A stretch of 59,082 bases of DNA from the NCBI GenBank assembly GCA_002439805.1, contig DJPQ01000005.1, positions 1 through 59,082 on the forward strand. Direction: 5' to 3'. The translations under genes were made by a program, and so were the position numbers. Each line of letters starts with the position of its first letter. Position 1 is the first letter of the stretch. The DNA is from Bacteroidales bacterium UBA6408. Its GTDB lineage: Bacteria > Bacteroidota > Bacteroidia > Bacteroidales > UBA932. Of this stretch, positions 25,038 to 33,479 are shown one piece after another. The notes under the pieces are model-generated. The model worked only from the letters and a program-made list of their open reading frames with translations, had not been told where the DNA came from and did not search any database.

Positions 25038-25744
25038 GGCTGAATCTGAAAGCTGTACCCGAATCCGGACCGGTTGGTGATGCATGTCTTCATTCGCCCC
25101 AGCTTCGCCCTTATCCTCGCGATGTGAACGTCTATCGTCCTGTCAAGCACATAGGGGGCGTCCTTCCAAAGCACGTCGATGATTTCCTCCCGGGAGAAAA
25201 TCTTGCCCGGCTGAGCGGCCAGCAGCGACAGCAGCTCGAACTCCCTGCGGGAAAGGACTACCGGCGCCCCATCGACATAGACCATCTTGGACTTGCGGTC
25301 AATCTTCAGCGCACCCTCGTCAATCATCATATCCCCCGCGCTTTCCTTCACAGCCGGAGCGCTCCTTCGCAGCACTGCCTTCACCCGGGCCAGCACTTCC
25401 TGAACCGAGAACGGCTTGCTGATGTAGTCGTCTCCTCCGGCAGAAAAGCCCGTCAGAAGGTCATTTTCTGCGGCACGGGCCGTAAGAAATATAATGGGGG
25501 TGTCCATGTGCCTCTCCTTCCGGACAATCTCCGCCATCCTGAACCCGGACATTCCCGCCATCATCACGTCGAGCAGAATCAGAGCATGAGCGGGCGTCAG
25601 CACGGAGAGAGCCTCCTCAGCGGACGATGCCGCATCCACCTGATAACCAGCATTTTCGAGGTTGAACTTGAGAATTTCGCATATATCCTCCTCGTCATCG
25701 ACGACAAGAATCCTGTTCCCTGTAACATTCGCGTTTTCAGCCAT
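25034..25744 (-). CDS. OmpR/PhoB-family response regulator
   Basis: A 236-residue DNA-binding regulator. The receiver domain holds the acidic pocket ILVVDDEEDICE, the phosphoacceptor in LILLDVMMAGMSG (Asp near residue 59), Thr in PIIFLTARA and Lys in DYISKPFSVQEVLARV. The C-terminal winged helix includes LSRREFELLSLLAAQPGKIFSREEIID and RTIDVHIARIRAKLG, typical of the OmpR/PhoB group. It is the first gene of the pair with the kinase (4-base overlap). A minus-strand TATATTTG -7 box lies at 25810-25817. Divergence from the PiT carrier suggests a PhoBR-like role. Confidence 0.9.
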   Translation of the reverse strand: MAENANVTGNRILVVDDEEDICEILKFNLENAGYQVDAASSAEEALSVLTPAHALILLDVMMAGMSGFRMAEIVRKERHMDTPIIFLTARAAENDLLTGFSAGGDDYISKPFSVQEVLARVKAVLRRSAPAVKESAGDMMIDEGALKIDRKSKMVYVDGAPVVLSRREFELLSLLAAQPGKIFSREEIIDVLWKDAPYVLDRTIDVHIARIRAKLGRMKTCITNRSGFGYSFQIQP

Positions 25745-25809
25745 ATAACCAATCGTATATCATCTTTTACGGATATTCCACAACATCGGTATATATACAT
25801 ATCCGACCA

Positions 25810-25817
25810 CAAATATA
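25810..25817 (-). promoter_or_regulatory. -7 box upstream of the two-component pair
   Basis: On the minus strand it reads TATATTTG, an exact TAnnTTTG match, 66 bases before the response-regulator ATG. No convincing -33 element is seen. Confidence 0.35.
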
Positions 25818-25914
25818 CTCAGTTTTATACTATTCATCCCCCCGAAGGCACGAAAATCTTCTCGATGCAACATTTTTTTAACAATTCCGTAATATCATCC
25901 AAACAAATTCGTAA

Positions 25915-25922
25915 TACTTTTG
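25915..25922 (+). promoter_or_regulatory. -7 box of the phosphate carrier promoter
   Basis: TACTTTTG matches TAnnTTTG and lies 25 bases before the ATG at 25947. It overlaps the TTG at 25920, which rules that codon out as the translation start. Confidence 0.5.
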
Positions 25923-25946
25923 CAGCGTGAAATAATGGTATATAAC

Positions 25947-28187
25947 ATGGAACTGGTTTATCTCGGCTTCGTCATATTTCTTTTTCTGCTGGCAGTCTCG
26001 GACCTTTGGGTCGGGGTCAGCAATGACGCGGTCAATTTTCTTAATTCGGCGGTGGGCTCAAAGGCCGCCAAGTTCCGGACAATCATCACGATAGCGGCTG
26101 TCGGTGTGTTCTGCGGGGCGGTGATGAGCAACGGCATGATGGATGTCGCGAGACATGGTATCTTCCGCCCGGAACAGTTCGCGTTCAGTGAAATCATGCT
26201 CATCTGCCTTGCGGTGATGGTCACTGACATAGTGCTTCTGGATGCATTCAACTCGCTCGGGATGCCGACATCGACGACCGTCTCGCTCGTGTTCGAGCTC
26301 CTCGGAGCGACCTGTGCGCTGACGATGATAAAGATGAACGCGGGCAGCGGGCTCGGATTCTCCGACTACATGAACACGTCAAAGGCTCTGCAGGTCATAC
26401 TCGCAATCTTCATCTCCGTGGCAATCGCCTTCGCGGTGGGCGTGTTCGTACAATGGGTCGTAAGGCTCATCTTCACGTTCAGCTACAAGAACAGCTCGCT
26501 GAAATGGAAAGTAGGAATATTCGGCGGAGTGTCTGTCACCGCGATTATATATTTCATGCTCTTCAAAGGGCTGAAATCCATGTCTTTCATGACAGACGAT
26601 CTCAAGGACTGGATCGGGACGAATACTCCGTGGATACTGGCCGGCTGCCTCGTGTTCTCCACACTGCTGATGCAGGGGCTGCACGCGCTGAAAGTCAATG
26701 TGTTCAAGGTCGTGGTTCTCATCGGCACCTTCGCTCTCGCGACGGCGTTCGCCGGGAATGACCTCGTGAACTTCATCGGCGTGCCTCTTACGGGCTACGC
26801 CTCCTATCAGGACTGGCTTGCCTCAGGGGCCGGAGACCCGTCCGCCCATATGATGGGAGTTCTGAACGGGGAGGCGAAAACGCCGGTGGTATTCCTCATC
26901 GCGGCGGGAGCGGTGATGGTGCTGGCGCTGGCCACGTCGAAGAAGGCTCACAACGTGACCAAGACAGAGCTGAACCTTGCAAAGCAGGAAGAGGGAGAGG
27001 AAATGTTCGGAACATCGAAGGTCGCCCGCAGTCTGGTACGCTTCGGCAACGGGGTCGCGCACGCTGTTCTGGCAATCACTCCGGAGGGCTTCAGGGAATG
27101 GACGGACAGACGCTTCGACCGCAGCCACATCGAGATTGAAGACGGGGCACAGTACGACCTCGTGCGCGCATCCGTAAACCTCGTGACGGCCTCGCTTCTT
27201 ATTGCCCTCGGCACATCACTGAAACTGCCGCTCTCGACGACCTATGTGACCTTTATGGTGGCGATGGCAACCTCGCTCGCGGACAGGGCCTGGGGACGGG
27301 AAAGCGCAGTCTATAGGATTACCGGAGTGCTGTCTGTCATCGGAGGCTGGTTTCTCACCGCGGCGATAGCCTTCGCGGCGGCGTTCATCATAGCGCTCAT
27401 CATGCACTGGGGCGGAATGCCGGCCATGGTCGTCATTGTCATCGCCGCACTCGCCGTGATGATTCACAGCAACATCAGCTACAAGAAGCGCAGCGATGAG
27501 GAAAACGGAGACAAGATGTTCCGCAGCATAGTCCGCTCTACGGACCGCGAAGAAACGGACAAGCTCGTATGCCGCTATATCAGCGCGAATGAGAGCGTCC
27601 TCCTGAGCGATATCCTCCGGCAGTACCGCAGCGTCACGGACGGTCTTCTGACGGAAAACGTAAGGCAGCTCCGGAAGTCACGCTACGAACTGATGGACAA
27701 GAAGGGCATGGTGAAGAACATCCGCAGAAAGGAAACCATCTGCATACGCCACCTCGATCAGGAGACCGCAATGAGGAAGGGTGCCTGGTTCTTCGCATCC
27801 TTCAATGAACTTGAGCAGCTCTACTACGCCATCCGCCGCATCTGCGAACCCGCCTACGAGCACATAGACAACCATTTCACGCCAATCCCCGACAAGTATG
27901 TCTCCGAGTTCATCCCTGAAAGAGACCGTCTTATCGGCTATATGGATGAAATCATCATGCGCGGCGAGGACGGCGAATATGAAATGCTGAAGGAGATGGA
28001 AGCCAAGCTCAAGGCCGTTCAGAAAGACTTTTCAGACATGAGGAAGTCGCTTATGGAGGACATCCGCAACAACGCCGTGAACATGAACACCGGCTACCTC
28101 TACCTCAACGTCCTTCAGGAATCGGAGCAGATGGCCATAATCTTGAAGCAGATGATCCGCTCCTCCCGGAAGTTCCAATTGTCATAG
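25947..28187 (+). CDS. PiT-family phosphate transporter with C-terminal PhoU-like domain
   Basis: A 746-residue inner-membrane inorganic phosphate carrier. The start is the ATG giving MELVYLGFVIFLFLLAVSDL, because this is how Bacteroidota homologues begin and the promoter overlaps earlier in-frame codons; the ATG at 25935 is an alternative. The two inverted PiT signatures are visible as VGVSNDAVNFLNSAVGSKAA near the N-terminus and FAGNDLVNFIGVPLTGYAS around residues 270-290. The other membrane helices run to about residue 510. The last ~230 residues are a helical PhoU-like (DUF47) region (DREETDKLVCRYISANES, ELEQLYYAIRRICEPAYEHI). Divergent from the PhoR/PhoB-like pair. Confidence 0.92.
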   Translation: MELVYLGFVIFLFLLAVSDLWVGVSNDAVNFLNSAVGSKAAKFRTIITIAAVGVFCGAVMSNGMMDVARHGIFRPEQFAFSEIMLICLAVMVTDIVLLDAFNSLGMPTSTTVSLVFELLGATCALTMIKMNAGSGLGFSDYMNTSKALQVILAIFISVAIAFAVGVFVQWVVRLIFTFSYKNSSLKWKVGIFGGVSVTAIIYFMLFKGLKSMSFMTDDLKDWIGTNTPWILAGCLVFSTLLMQGLHALKVNVFKVVVLIGTFALATAFAGNDLVNFIGVPLTGYASYQDWLASGAGDPSAHMMGVLNGEAKTPVVFLIAAGAVMVLALATSKKAHNVTKTELNLAKQEEGEEMFGTSKVARSLVRFGNGVAHAVLAITPEGFREWTDRRFDRSHIEIEDGAQYDLVRASVNLVTASLLIALGTSLKLPLSTTYVTFMVAMATSLADRAWGRESAVYRITGVLSVIGGWFLTAAIAFAAAFIIALIMHWGGMPAMVVIVIAALAVMIHSNISYKKRSDEENGDKMFRSIVRSTDREETDKLVCRYISANESVLLSDILRQYRSVTDGLLTENVRQLRKSRYELMDKKGMVKNIRRKETICIRHLDQETAMRKGAWFFASFNELEQLYYAIRRICEPAYEHIDNHFTPIPDKYVSEFIPERDRLIGYMDEIIMRGEDGEYEMLKEMEAKLKAVQKDFSDMRKSLMEDIRNNAVNMNTGYLYLNVLQESEQMAIILKQMIRSSRKFQLS

Positions 28188-28216
28188 CCCTATTCATTGT
28201 CATAGCCCTATTCATG
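28181..28216 (+). repeat. 18-bp tandem duplication at the phosphate-carrier stop codon
   Basis: Two near-identical 18-base units, GTCATAGCCCTATTCATT and GTCATAGCCCTATTCATG, sit head to tail and include the TAG stop. Probably a recent slippage duplication. Confidence 0.7.
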
Positions 28217-28463
28217 GCCGGCCGGGCGCAATCGCCCGCAGTTCATCAGGATTCAATCCGGTGCAGGAAATTATCGTTTCAGCCGGGATGTCGGTGAACG
28301 AGCCGCTGTTCCTGAACACGTCGAACAGCCAGTCCTCCTCCGAACTGCACTCCTCCTCGCTCTTGTCGAACATCCCCAGATCCACAAATGTAATGGAGAT
28401 TGTCGGAGCGGAGGAGCAGCCACTCCGGTGCGATTTTCTTTGAAAATGTAGTGCGCGAGTCAC
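28212..28463 (-). CDS. Short open frame, possibly a gene remnant
   Basis: An open frame of 83 codons after the GH35 gene. The C-terminal 55 residues (MFDKSEEECSSEEDWLF, IISCTGLNPDELRAIAP) look like ordinary acidic protein sequence, while the N-terminal part is basic and unconvincing. A neighbouring minus frame holds APEWLLLRSDNLHYI just upstream, so this could be a decayed gene with a frameshift near 28390. No family recognised and no ribosome binding site evident. Low confidence. Confidence 0.25.
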   Translation of the reverse strand: MTRALHFQRKSHRSGCSSAPTISITFVDLGMFDKSEEECSSEEDWLFDVFRNSGSFTDIPAETIISCTGLNPDELRAIAPGRP

Positions 28464-28490
28464 TCCTTTGCCGGGCCGGTTTCTTGGCGA

Positions 28491-30905
28491 TCACTTCGCG
28501 TCCGATGAGGACACAGAAAAAGGTGTGTCTTTCACATATATCCTGAAATCCTTGACAATGCCCGGCGCATTGGCTTCCATACGAGGAAGATACTGGTATC
28601 CGGAGAGATTGTGAGAAGCACCGAGGTCTATGACGACGTAGTGAGGGAAGGCCTCCCCGGCAACTGTTTGCCAGAAAGTCGATTCCTGAAGGTCGAAAGC
28701 CTTGTCGGCGGACCGGTTTACGCCATCGACACACTCGCTGTCTGCATATATCACCACCCACGGTTCACGTGAGAGACGCGTCCCATTGTCATCGGTCAGA
28801 TACATTTCCGCCATGGCGGCCACTTCCCCGCCGTCCGCCGCGTTGAGAGCCTCAATGCAGACATAGCGGCCGCGGACGGGAGCAAATCGGACTTCCTGCC
28901 AAGCATTGTCAGGCGCAAAACGTCCTTCAAACACAGGATTTTCTCCCGAAAGGTCAAGATTTTGCCCTGGATCACGGTGGGTTTGGCGTTTCTTCACAAG
29001 AAGCTGGTCAAGCAGCGGTTTCTTAAGACCCTCCGTTCTGACCTCACGCGGACCAATTATGTCGAACACGATGATTTCGTTCTCGCCTTTTTTCAGCCAG
29101 CATCCCGGCATATACAAAGTCTGCTGCGGACCTATCTCCCAGATCCGCCCCATCGGGTGGCCATTGACATACACAAGTCCCTTGCCCCAGGTCTCGAAAT
29201 TCAGAAAGGTGTCCGACGGCTTGCCTTTTAGGTTGAATGTGGCCCTGTACGCGCCCCTTGGCAGGCGTCCGTCGGACTTCTTGAATTCCGAAATCGGGAG
29301 GAAATTCATCGAAGAATATGTTTCATATTCATCCTCAATGTTGCAGACCTGCCAGTCCTTGAGGTCGGACACCCATTTGTATCCGTCTTTGATCACTGTC
29401 AGCGTGACATTGCCGGTGATGCCCTTGAAGTCCTTTATGGCCCGCCCGAAATTGATGCGTCCCATTGCCTCCACAAGGATGTCGAGCCGAGACCCTTTCT
29501 CCACGGCGGGGAGCACCAACTCTTTTTCACCATTGCGGCGGTCAAGCTTGCCGACATATTCACCATTAATGAATATCTGTGCGAAATCGTGCGGCTCATC
29601 CACCGTCAACAGCGCATTGGCGTCCAGCTCGGGAAGGATGGTGCTGTAGAGAATCGAACCGAAGCCCTGGTCATATTCCTCCATTGTCTTTATGTCCGTG
29701 TCGGTCTTCGCTTCCGGCAGATTCGACCAGAGCGGGGCCACTTCGGTGAACTCAAACGCCTTTATCTCCATCGGTTTTATGACGGGCGGGACCTTTGCCT
29801 GTTTTTCTCCGTCCAGAAACTTGGCCAGAGCGTTGCGGAGCGCCCAGTATTTAGGCGTGGTCTGTCCCGACTCCGAAATTGGAGCGTCATAGTCGTAGGA
29901 TGTCACGTCCGGAGCGAATCCCGGAGAGTTGGCCCCGGCCCAATGCCCCCAGTTCGTGCCTCCGTGGGTCATATAAAGAGAGAATGATATGCCCTTGGAC
30001 AGCATTTCCTCAATGCCGGCTATCATGTCAGCGGCCGGACGCGTCTCGTGGTTCGCGCCCCATTTGTCAAACCATCCGCTCCAGAACTCGGAACACATGA
30101 GCGGTGAGCCGGGACGTGTATTCCTGAGCGACTCAAACTGCCCGTCGATGTCAGCGCCTGTGCCAAAGTTCATTGTCCAAATCAGGTCGTCAAGACCGTT
30201 GCTGAGGTAGTTCGACGCCCAATCGCACTGGAAAAGAGTGACTTCCGAGCCGAAATTCTTTCGGAGCATATCCCGTATCGCTGAGACGTAGGGCTTGTCT
30301 GTACCATAAGCACCGTATTCGTTCTCGACCTGGACCATAATTACAGGACCTCCGTTGGCTATCGTCAGATCCCCGACCTGCCCGGCCACCTTCTGCTGGA
30401 ACTTGTCGACGCGTTCAAGGAAGAACGGGTCGCACTCCCTGAGCCTTATGTCCTTCTTTTTAAGCAGCCACCACGGCAGTCCGCCCATTTCCCACTCGGC
30501 GCAGACATACGGTCCGGGGCGGAGTATGACTTTCATGTTGTTTTTCGCGCATAATTCCACGAATCCGCGCAGGTCATTCTGTCCGGTGAAATCAAACTGA
30601 TCCTGCCTCGGCTCGTGCGAATTCCAGAAGACATACAGGCATATAGTGTTCATACCCAGTGCTTTGCAGAGTTGTATCCGTTGTTCCCAATAGTCTCTCG
30701 GAATACGCGGATAGTGCAGCTCGGCCGCCTTAATGATGAACGGCTTGCCGTCAAGAAGAAAAGTCCCGTTTCCTGCCTCGAACCTTGGTCGGTCATCAGT
30801 GTCCTGCTGAATTTCTTCGGACACGACGGACATCGCGCCGGCATCTAATGCCGGAAGCATTGCGGCGAAAGCGGCCACAGCCCTCAATAATGTACTAAAT
30901 TTCAT
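28491..30905 (-). CDS. GH35 beta-galactosidase with C-terminal discoidin-like domain
   Basis: An 804-residue secreted or periplasmic glycosidase. A signal peptide ends near LDAGA (residues 1-23). The GH35 barrel is clear: FLLDGKPFIIKAAELHYPRI, MNTICLYVFWNSHEP, RPGPYVCAEWEMGGLPWWLL, the acid/base Glu in MVQVENEYGAYG and the nucleophile Glu in MCSEFWSGWFDKWG. Beta-sandwich domains follow (FINGEYVGKLDRR, VYVNGHPMGRIWEIGPQQTLY). The end is a discoidin/F5-8C-like module (STFWQTVAGEAFPHYVVIDL, LSGYQYLPRMEANAPG). It would release beta-linked galactose from dietary or host glycans. It has its own promoter and no polysaccharide-utilisation partners (SusC/D) nearby. Confidence 0.93.
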   Translation of the reverse strand: MKFSTLLRAVAAFAAMLPALDAGAMSVVSEEIQQDTDDRPRFEAGNGTFLLDGKPFIIKAAELHYPRIPRDYWEQRIQLCKALGMNTICLYVFWNSHEPRQDQFDFTGQNDLRGFVELCAKNNMKVILRPGPYVCAEWEMGGLPWWLLKKKDIRLRECDPFFLERVDKFQQKVAGQVGDLTIANGGPVIMVQVENEYGAYGTDKPYVSAIRDMLRKNFGSEVTLFQCDWASNYLSNGLDDLIWTMNFGTGADIDGQFESLRNTRPGSPLMCSEFWSGWFDKWGANHETRPAADMIAGIEEMLSKGISFSLYMTHGGTNWGHWAGANSPGFAPDVTSYDYDAPISESGQTTPKYWALRNALAKFLDGEKQAKVPPVIKPMEIKAFEFTEVAPLWSNLPEAKTDTDIKTMEEYDQGFGSILYSTILPELDANALLTVDEPHDFAQIFINGEYVGKLDRRNGEKELVLPAVEKGSRLDILVEAMGRINFGRAIKDFKGITGNVTLTVIKDGYKWVSDLKDWQVCNIEDEYETYSSMNFLPISEFKKSDGRLPRGAYRATFNLKGKPSDTFLNFETWGKGLVYVNGHPMGRIWEIGPQQTLYMPGCWLKKGENEIIVFDIIGPREVRTEGLKKPLLDQLLVKKRQTHRDPGQNLDLSGENPVFEGRFAPDNAWQEVRFAPVRGRYVCIEALNAADGGEVAAMAEMYLTDDNGTRLSREPWVVIYADSECVDGVNRSADKAFDLQESTFWQTVAGEAFPHYVVIDLGASHNLSGYQYLPRMEANAPGIVKDFRIYVKDTPFSVSSSDAK

Positions 30906-30955
30906 CGTATGACAATGTTTACATCAATTTATATCAGATTGCCTTGTTTCGACCG

Positions 30956-30986
30956 CAAAAATAGAGACAAAAAATATATTACGCAA
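30956..30986 (-). promoter_or_regulatory. Promoter of the GH35 gene
   Basis: On the minus strand the -7 box TATTTTTG (30956-30963) is preceded, 20 bases upstream, by a TTG (30984-30986). This fits TTTG-N19-21-TAnnTTTG apart from one base. It lies about 50 bases before the gene start. Confidence 0.55.
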
Positions 30987-31144
30987 GTGAGGGGAAGTGA
31001 CTTTGAAACAACGAAAAAATAAACTGCTCCAGATGCCGATAATCTTGAAATTTTGTCTAATTTTGCAGCGTAAATTTTACGGCTGCGACATGACCGCCAT
31101 CAATGACTGGTCTGTCAAGCCAATCTGCTTAAAAGAACATCATT

Positions 31145-31426
31145 ATGGTAAGAATCAATTGTTTCGTACAGGTGACCGATGCCGCCAAGCGCGACGAGGT
31201 AATCAACAACGCCAAGGCTCTCGTGGCCGAAACTCTGAAGAGTGACAAGGGATGCAAGGCATACGACTTCTTTGCAAGCACCATTCGTGACGATGTGTTC
31301 ATGTTCTGCGAGACTTGGGAAAGCCAGGCCGATCTTGACGCGCATTCGGCAACCGAGCATTTCAAGAAATATGTAGGTGCGATAGAAAAAGTTTCGAAGG
31401 TATCCATCGAGTCGTTCACACGCTGA
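31145..31426 (+). CDS. Antibiotic biosynthesis monooxygenase (ABM) domain protein
   Basis: A 93-residue dimeric alpha+beta barrel protein of the ABM/YgiN type. Family features are the opening strand MVRINCFVQVTDAAKRDEVI, the SDKGCKAYDFFAS strand, FMFCETWESQADLDAHSATEHF with the conserved W and H, and the closing KVSKVSIESF strand. Relatives act as cofactor-free quinol monooxygenases or haem-degrading enzymes; no substrate can be named. A TAATTTTG -7 box is at 31058-31065. This gene marks the backbone edge next to the CRISPR array. Confidence 0.85.
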   Translation: MVRINCFVQVTDAAKRDEVINNAKALVAETLKSDKGCKAYDFFASTIRDDVFMFCETWESQADLDAHSATEHFKKYVGAIEKVSKVSIESFTR

Positions 31427-31507
31427 TTCAGAACCTGAACGAAATTCCAGCCAGTACTTCTGCGATAAAGACGTCCTCGACTCAGAGGCCGGCCCTATCG
31501 CAGAAGT

Positions 31508-33329
31508 TTATTGTATATCTCTCATGGTAATGAGGGTCTCTGAGAGCTACTACAAGGATGGTAGCTAAGCTACGGGAAGTCTTAATCCTTGTTTTAGTGG
31601 AATATAGTCTCTGAGCATTTCAGGGGTATTCAATCTCTGAAGACGAGAGGTCTTAATCCTTGTTTTAGTGGAATATAGTCTCTGAGGGAGGAGTTTGGCG
31701 AGGAGGGCGCGGACGTCCTGTCTTAATCCTTGTTTTAGTGGAATATAGTCTCTGAGTCTGTTTGCGTACCTCAGCTGAGGTGCATTACCGTCTTAATCCT
31801 TGTTTTAGTGGAATATAGTCTCTGAGTAATAGGGTTTGTGGCGTTTTGTTTCCTTGCGGGGGTCTTAATCCTTGTTTTAGTGGAATATAGTCTCTGAGGA
31901 TGTATTAAATGCTTGTTCCGTATTTTTGGACGTCTTAATCCTTGTTTTAGTGGAATATAGTCTCTGAGAATTAAAACCCAATTATTATGAACACAATAAA
32001 ATTGTCTTAATCCTTGTTTTAGTGGAATATAGTCTCTGAGGGCCCTCGAAAACTTTGAATTCAGGGTCGGCTTCTGTCTTAATCCTTGTTTTAGTGGAAT
32101 ATAGTCTCTGAGAGGACGTAATCCTCGTCCATCTTCGGGCTACGATGGTCTTAATCCTTGTTTTAGTGGAATATAGTCTCTGAGAATCAACAGAATCGAG
32201 CTTGCGGGGCACATAGGAGGTCTTAATCCTTGTTTTAGTGGAATATAGTCTCTGAGTTTTCAGAAGAACGAGCGGTATCAGGACTATGATGTCTTAATCC
32301 TTGTTTTAGTGGAATATAGTCTCTGAGATTTATAGAATATTATTTAAGGCACTTGCCCTAATAGGGTCTTAATCCTTGTTTTAGTGGAATATAGTCTCTG
32401 AGTCTAGAAAAAGCGTGGGTGTACTGCAAGTACAGTCTTAATCCTTGTTTTAGTGGAATATAGTCTCTGAGATGAGATTTTTTGTTCGTTATTTTCAATA
32501 CGAGTTTGTCTTAATCCTTGTTTTAGTGGAATATAGTCTCTGAGATATTATGACAAAGAGATTTTATGTGGTGAAAACCACAGTCTTAATCCTTGTTTTA
32601 GTGGAATATAGTCTCTGAGTACCTGGGATCTCGAAATCGCTGTCACTACTACAGTCTTAATCCTTGTTTTAGTGGAATATAGTCTCTGAGAATGTATACT
32701 TTGGCGCAGTACCTTATTTAGGTCTTAATCCTTGTTTTAGTGGAATATAGTCTCTGAGCGTTGGTAAACGCGTATTATCTTACAACGTCCGGAGGTCTTA
32801 ATCCTTGTTTTAGTGGAATATAGTCTCTGAGCGTATTATCTTACAACGTCCGGAGATAAAACCGGTGAGTCTTAATCCTTGTTTTAGTGGAATATAGTCT
32901 CTGAGACGTACGTACACCCGTCTATACGCGTTGGTAAAGTCTTAATCCTTGTTTTAGTGGAATATAGTCTCTGAGGCATTTATTAACACAATAACGGATT
33001 AGATTACGGTCTTAATCCTTGTTTTAGTGGAATATAGTCTCTGAGAACCGCGAGATTGAGAAGTACAAGGCGAGGATTGGTCTTAATCCTTGTTTTAGTG
33101 GAATATAGTCTCTGAGTTGACTTTGTAATGGAACAGAAAATAGAATGGGAGGGTCTTAATCCTTGTTTTAGTGGAATATAGTCTCTGAGCGGGCAAAAAC
33201 AATTATGGAAATTTCAAAAATAGTCTTAATCCTTGTTTTAGTGGAATATAGTCTCTGAGAAATGCCAGCAGCTTTTTGCGGATGCTCTCAAGGTCTTAAT
33301 CCTTGTTTTAGTGGAATATAGTCTCTGAG
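31508..33329 (-). CRISPR. CRISPR array: 25 repeats of 37 bp plus one degenerate terminal repeat
   Basis: On the plus strand each repeat runs from GTCTTAATCC through TTGTTTTAGTGGAATA to GTCTCTGAG. Full repeats start at 31579 and the last ends at 33329; spacers are 31-38 nt. The unit at 31508-31544 keeps only the GTCTCTGAG end and is a degenerate terminal repeat. Transcription is assigned to the minus strand for three reasons: the repeat then ends GGATTAAGAC, giving a type III-like 8-nt ATTAAGAC crRNA handle; the decayed repeat sits at the low-coordinate (trailer) end and has lost its 3' part; and a consensus promoter lies beyond the other end. The leader is about 33330-33447. Three neighbouring spacers at 32759-32938 overlap in sequence. 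Cas6 encoded at 42099-42788 should cut the transcript. Confidence 0.97.
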
Positions 33330-33447
33330 AGCAATTTGGGGACATTGTTGTATTTCAATGAGTTGAAGCCCGAATTTTGGTTCAGGGGCATCAAAACTGA
33401 AGAAAAAATGTACCTTTCATCACATCTCATAGAGCCGACCCTTTATG

Positions 33448-33479
33448 CAAATTTAGGTATTATTTTTAAGATTAACAAA
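33448..33479 (-). promoter_or_regulatory. CRISPR leader promoter
   Basis: On the minus strand TTTG (33476-33479), a 20-base spacer and TAAATTTG (33448-33455) match the Bacteroidota consensus exactly. Transcription would enter a leader of ~110 bases and then the array. The TTTG lies within the 8-bp target duplication of the adjacent IS, so the core promoter survives the insertion. The cas operon promoter has the same TAAATTTG box. Confidence 0.75.

Noticed and set aside
25034..25085. Longer start for the histidine kinase at 25085
   Set aside because: The extra 16 codons overlap the response-regulator coding end; the ATGA overlap at 25037 is the usual arrangement.
31985..32212. Open frame across the CRISPR array encoding repeated SQRLYSTKTRIKT peptides
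   Set aside because: It is the repeat read in one frame; no start signal, and spacers break the pattern.
32691..32721. Spacer beginning AATG as a sixth start-codon spacer
   Set aside because: The ATG frame hits TAG within the spacer; another frame is open, so it was not counted.
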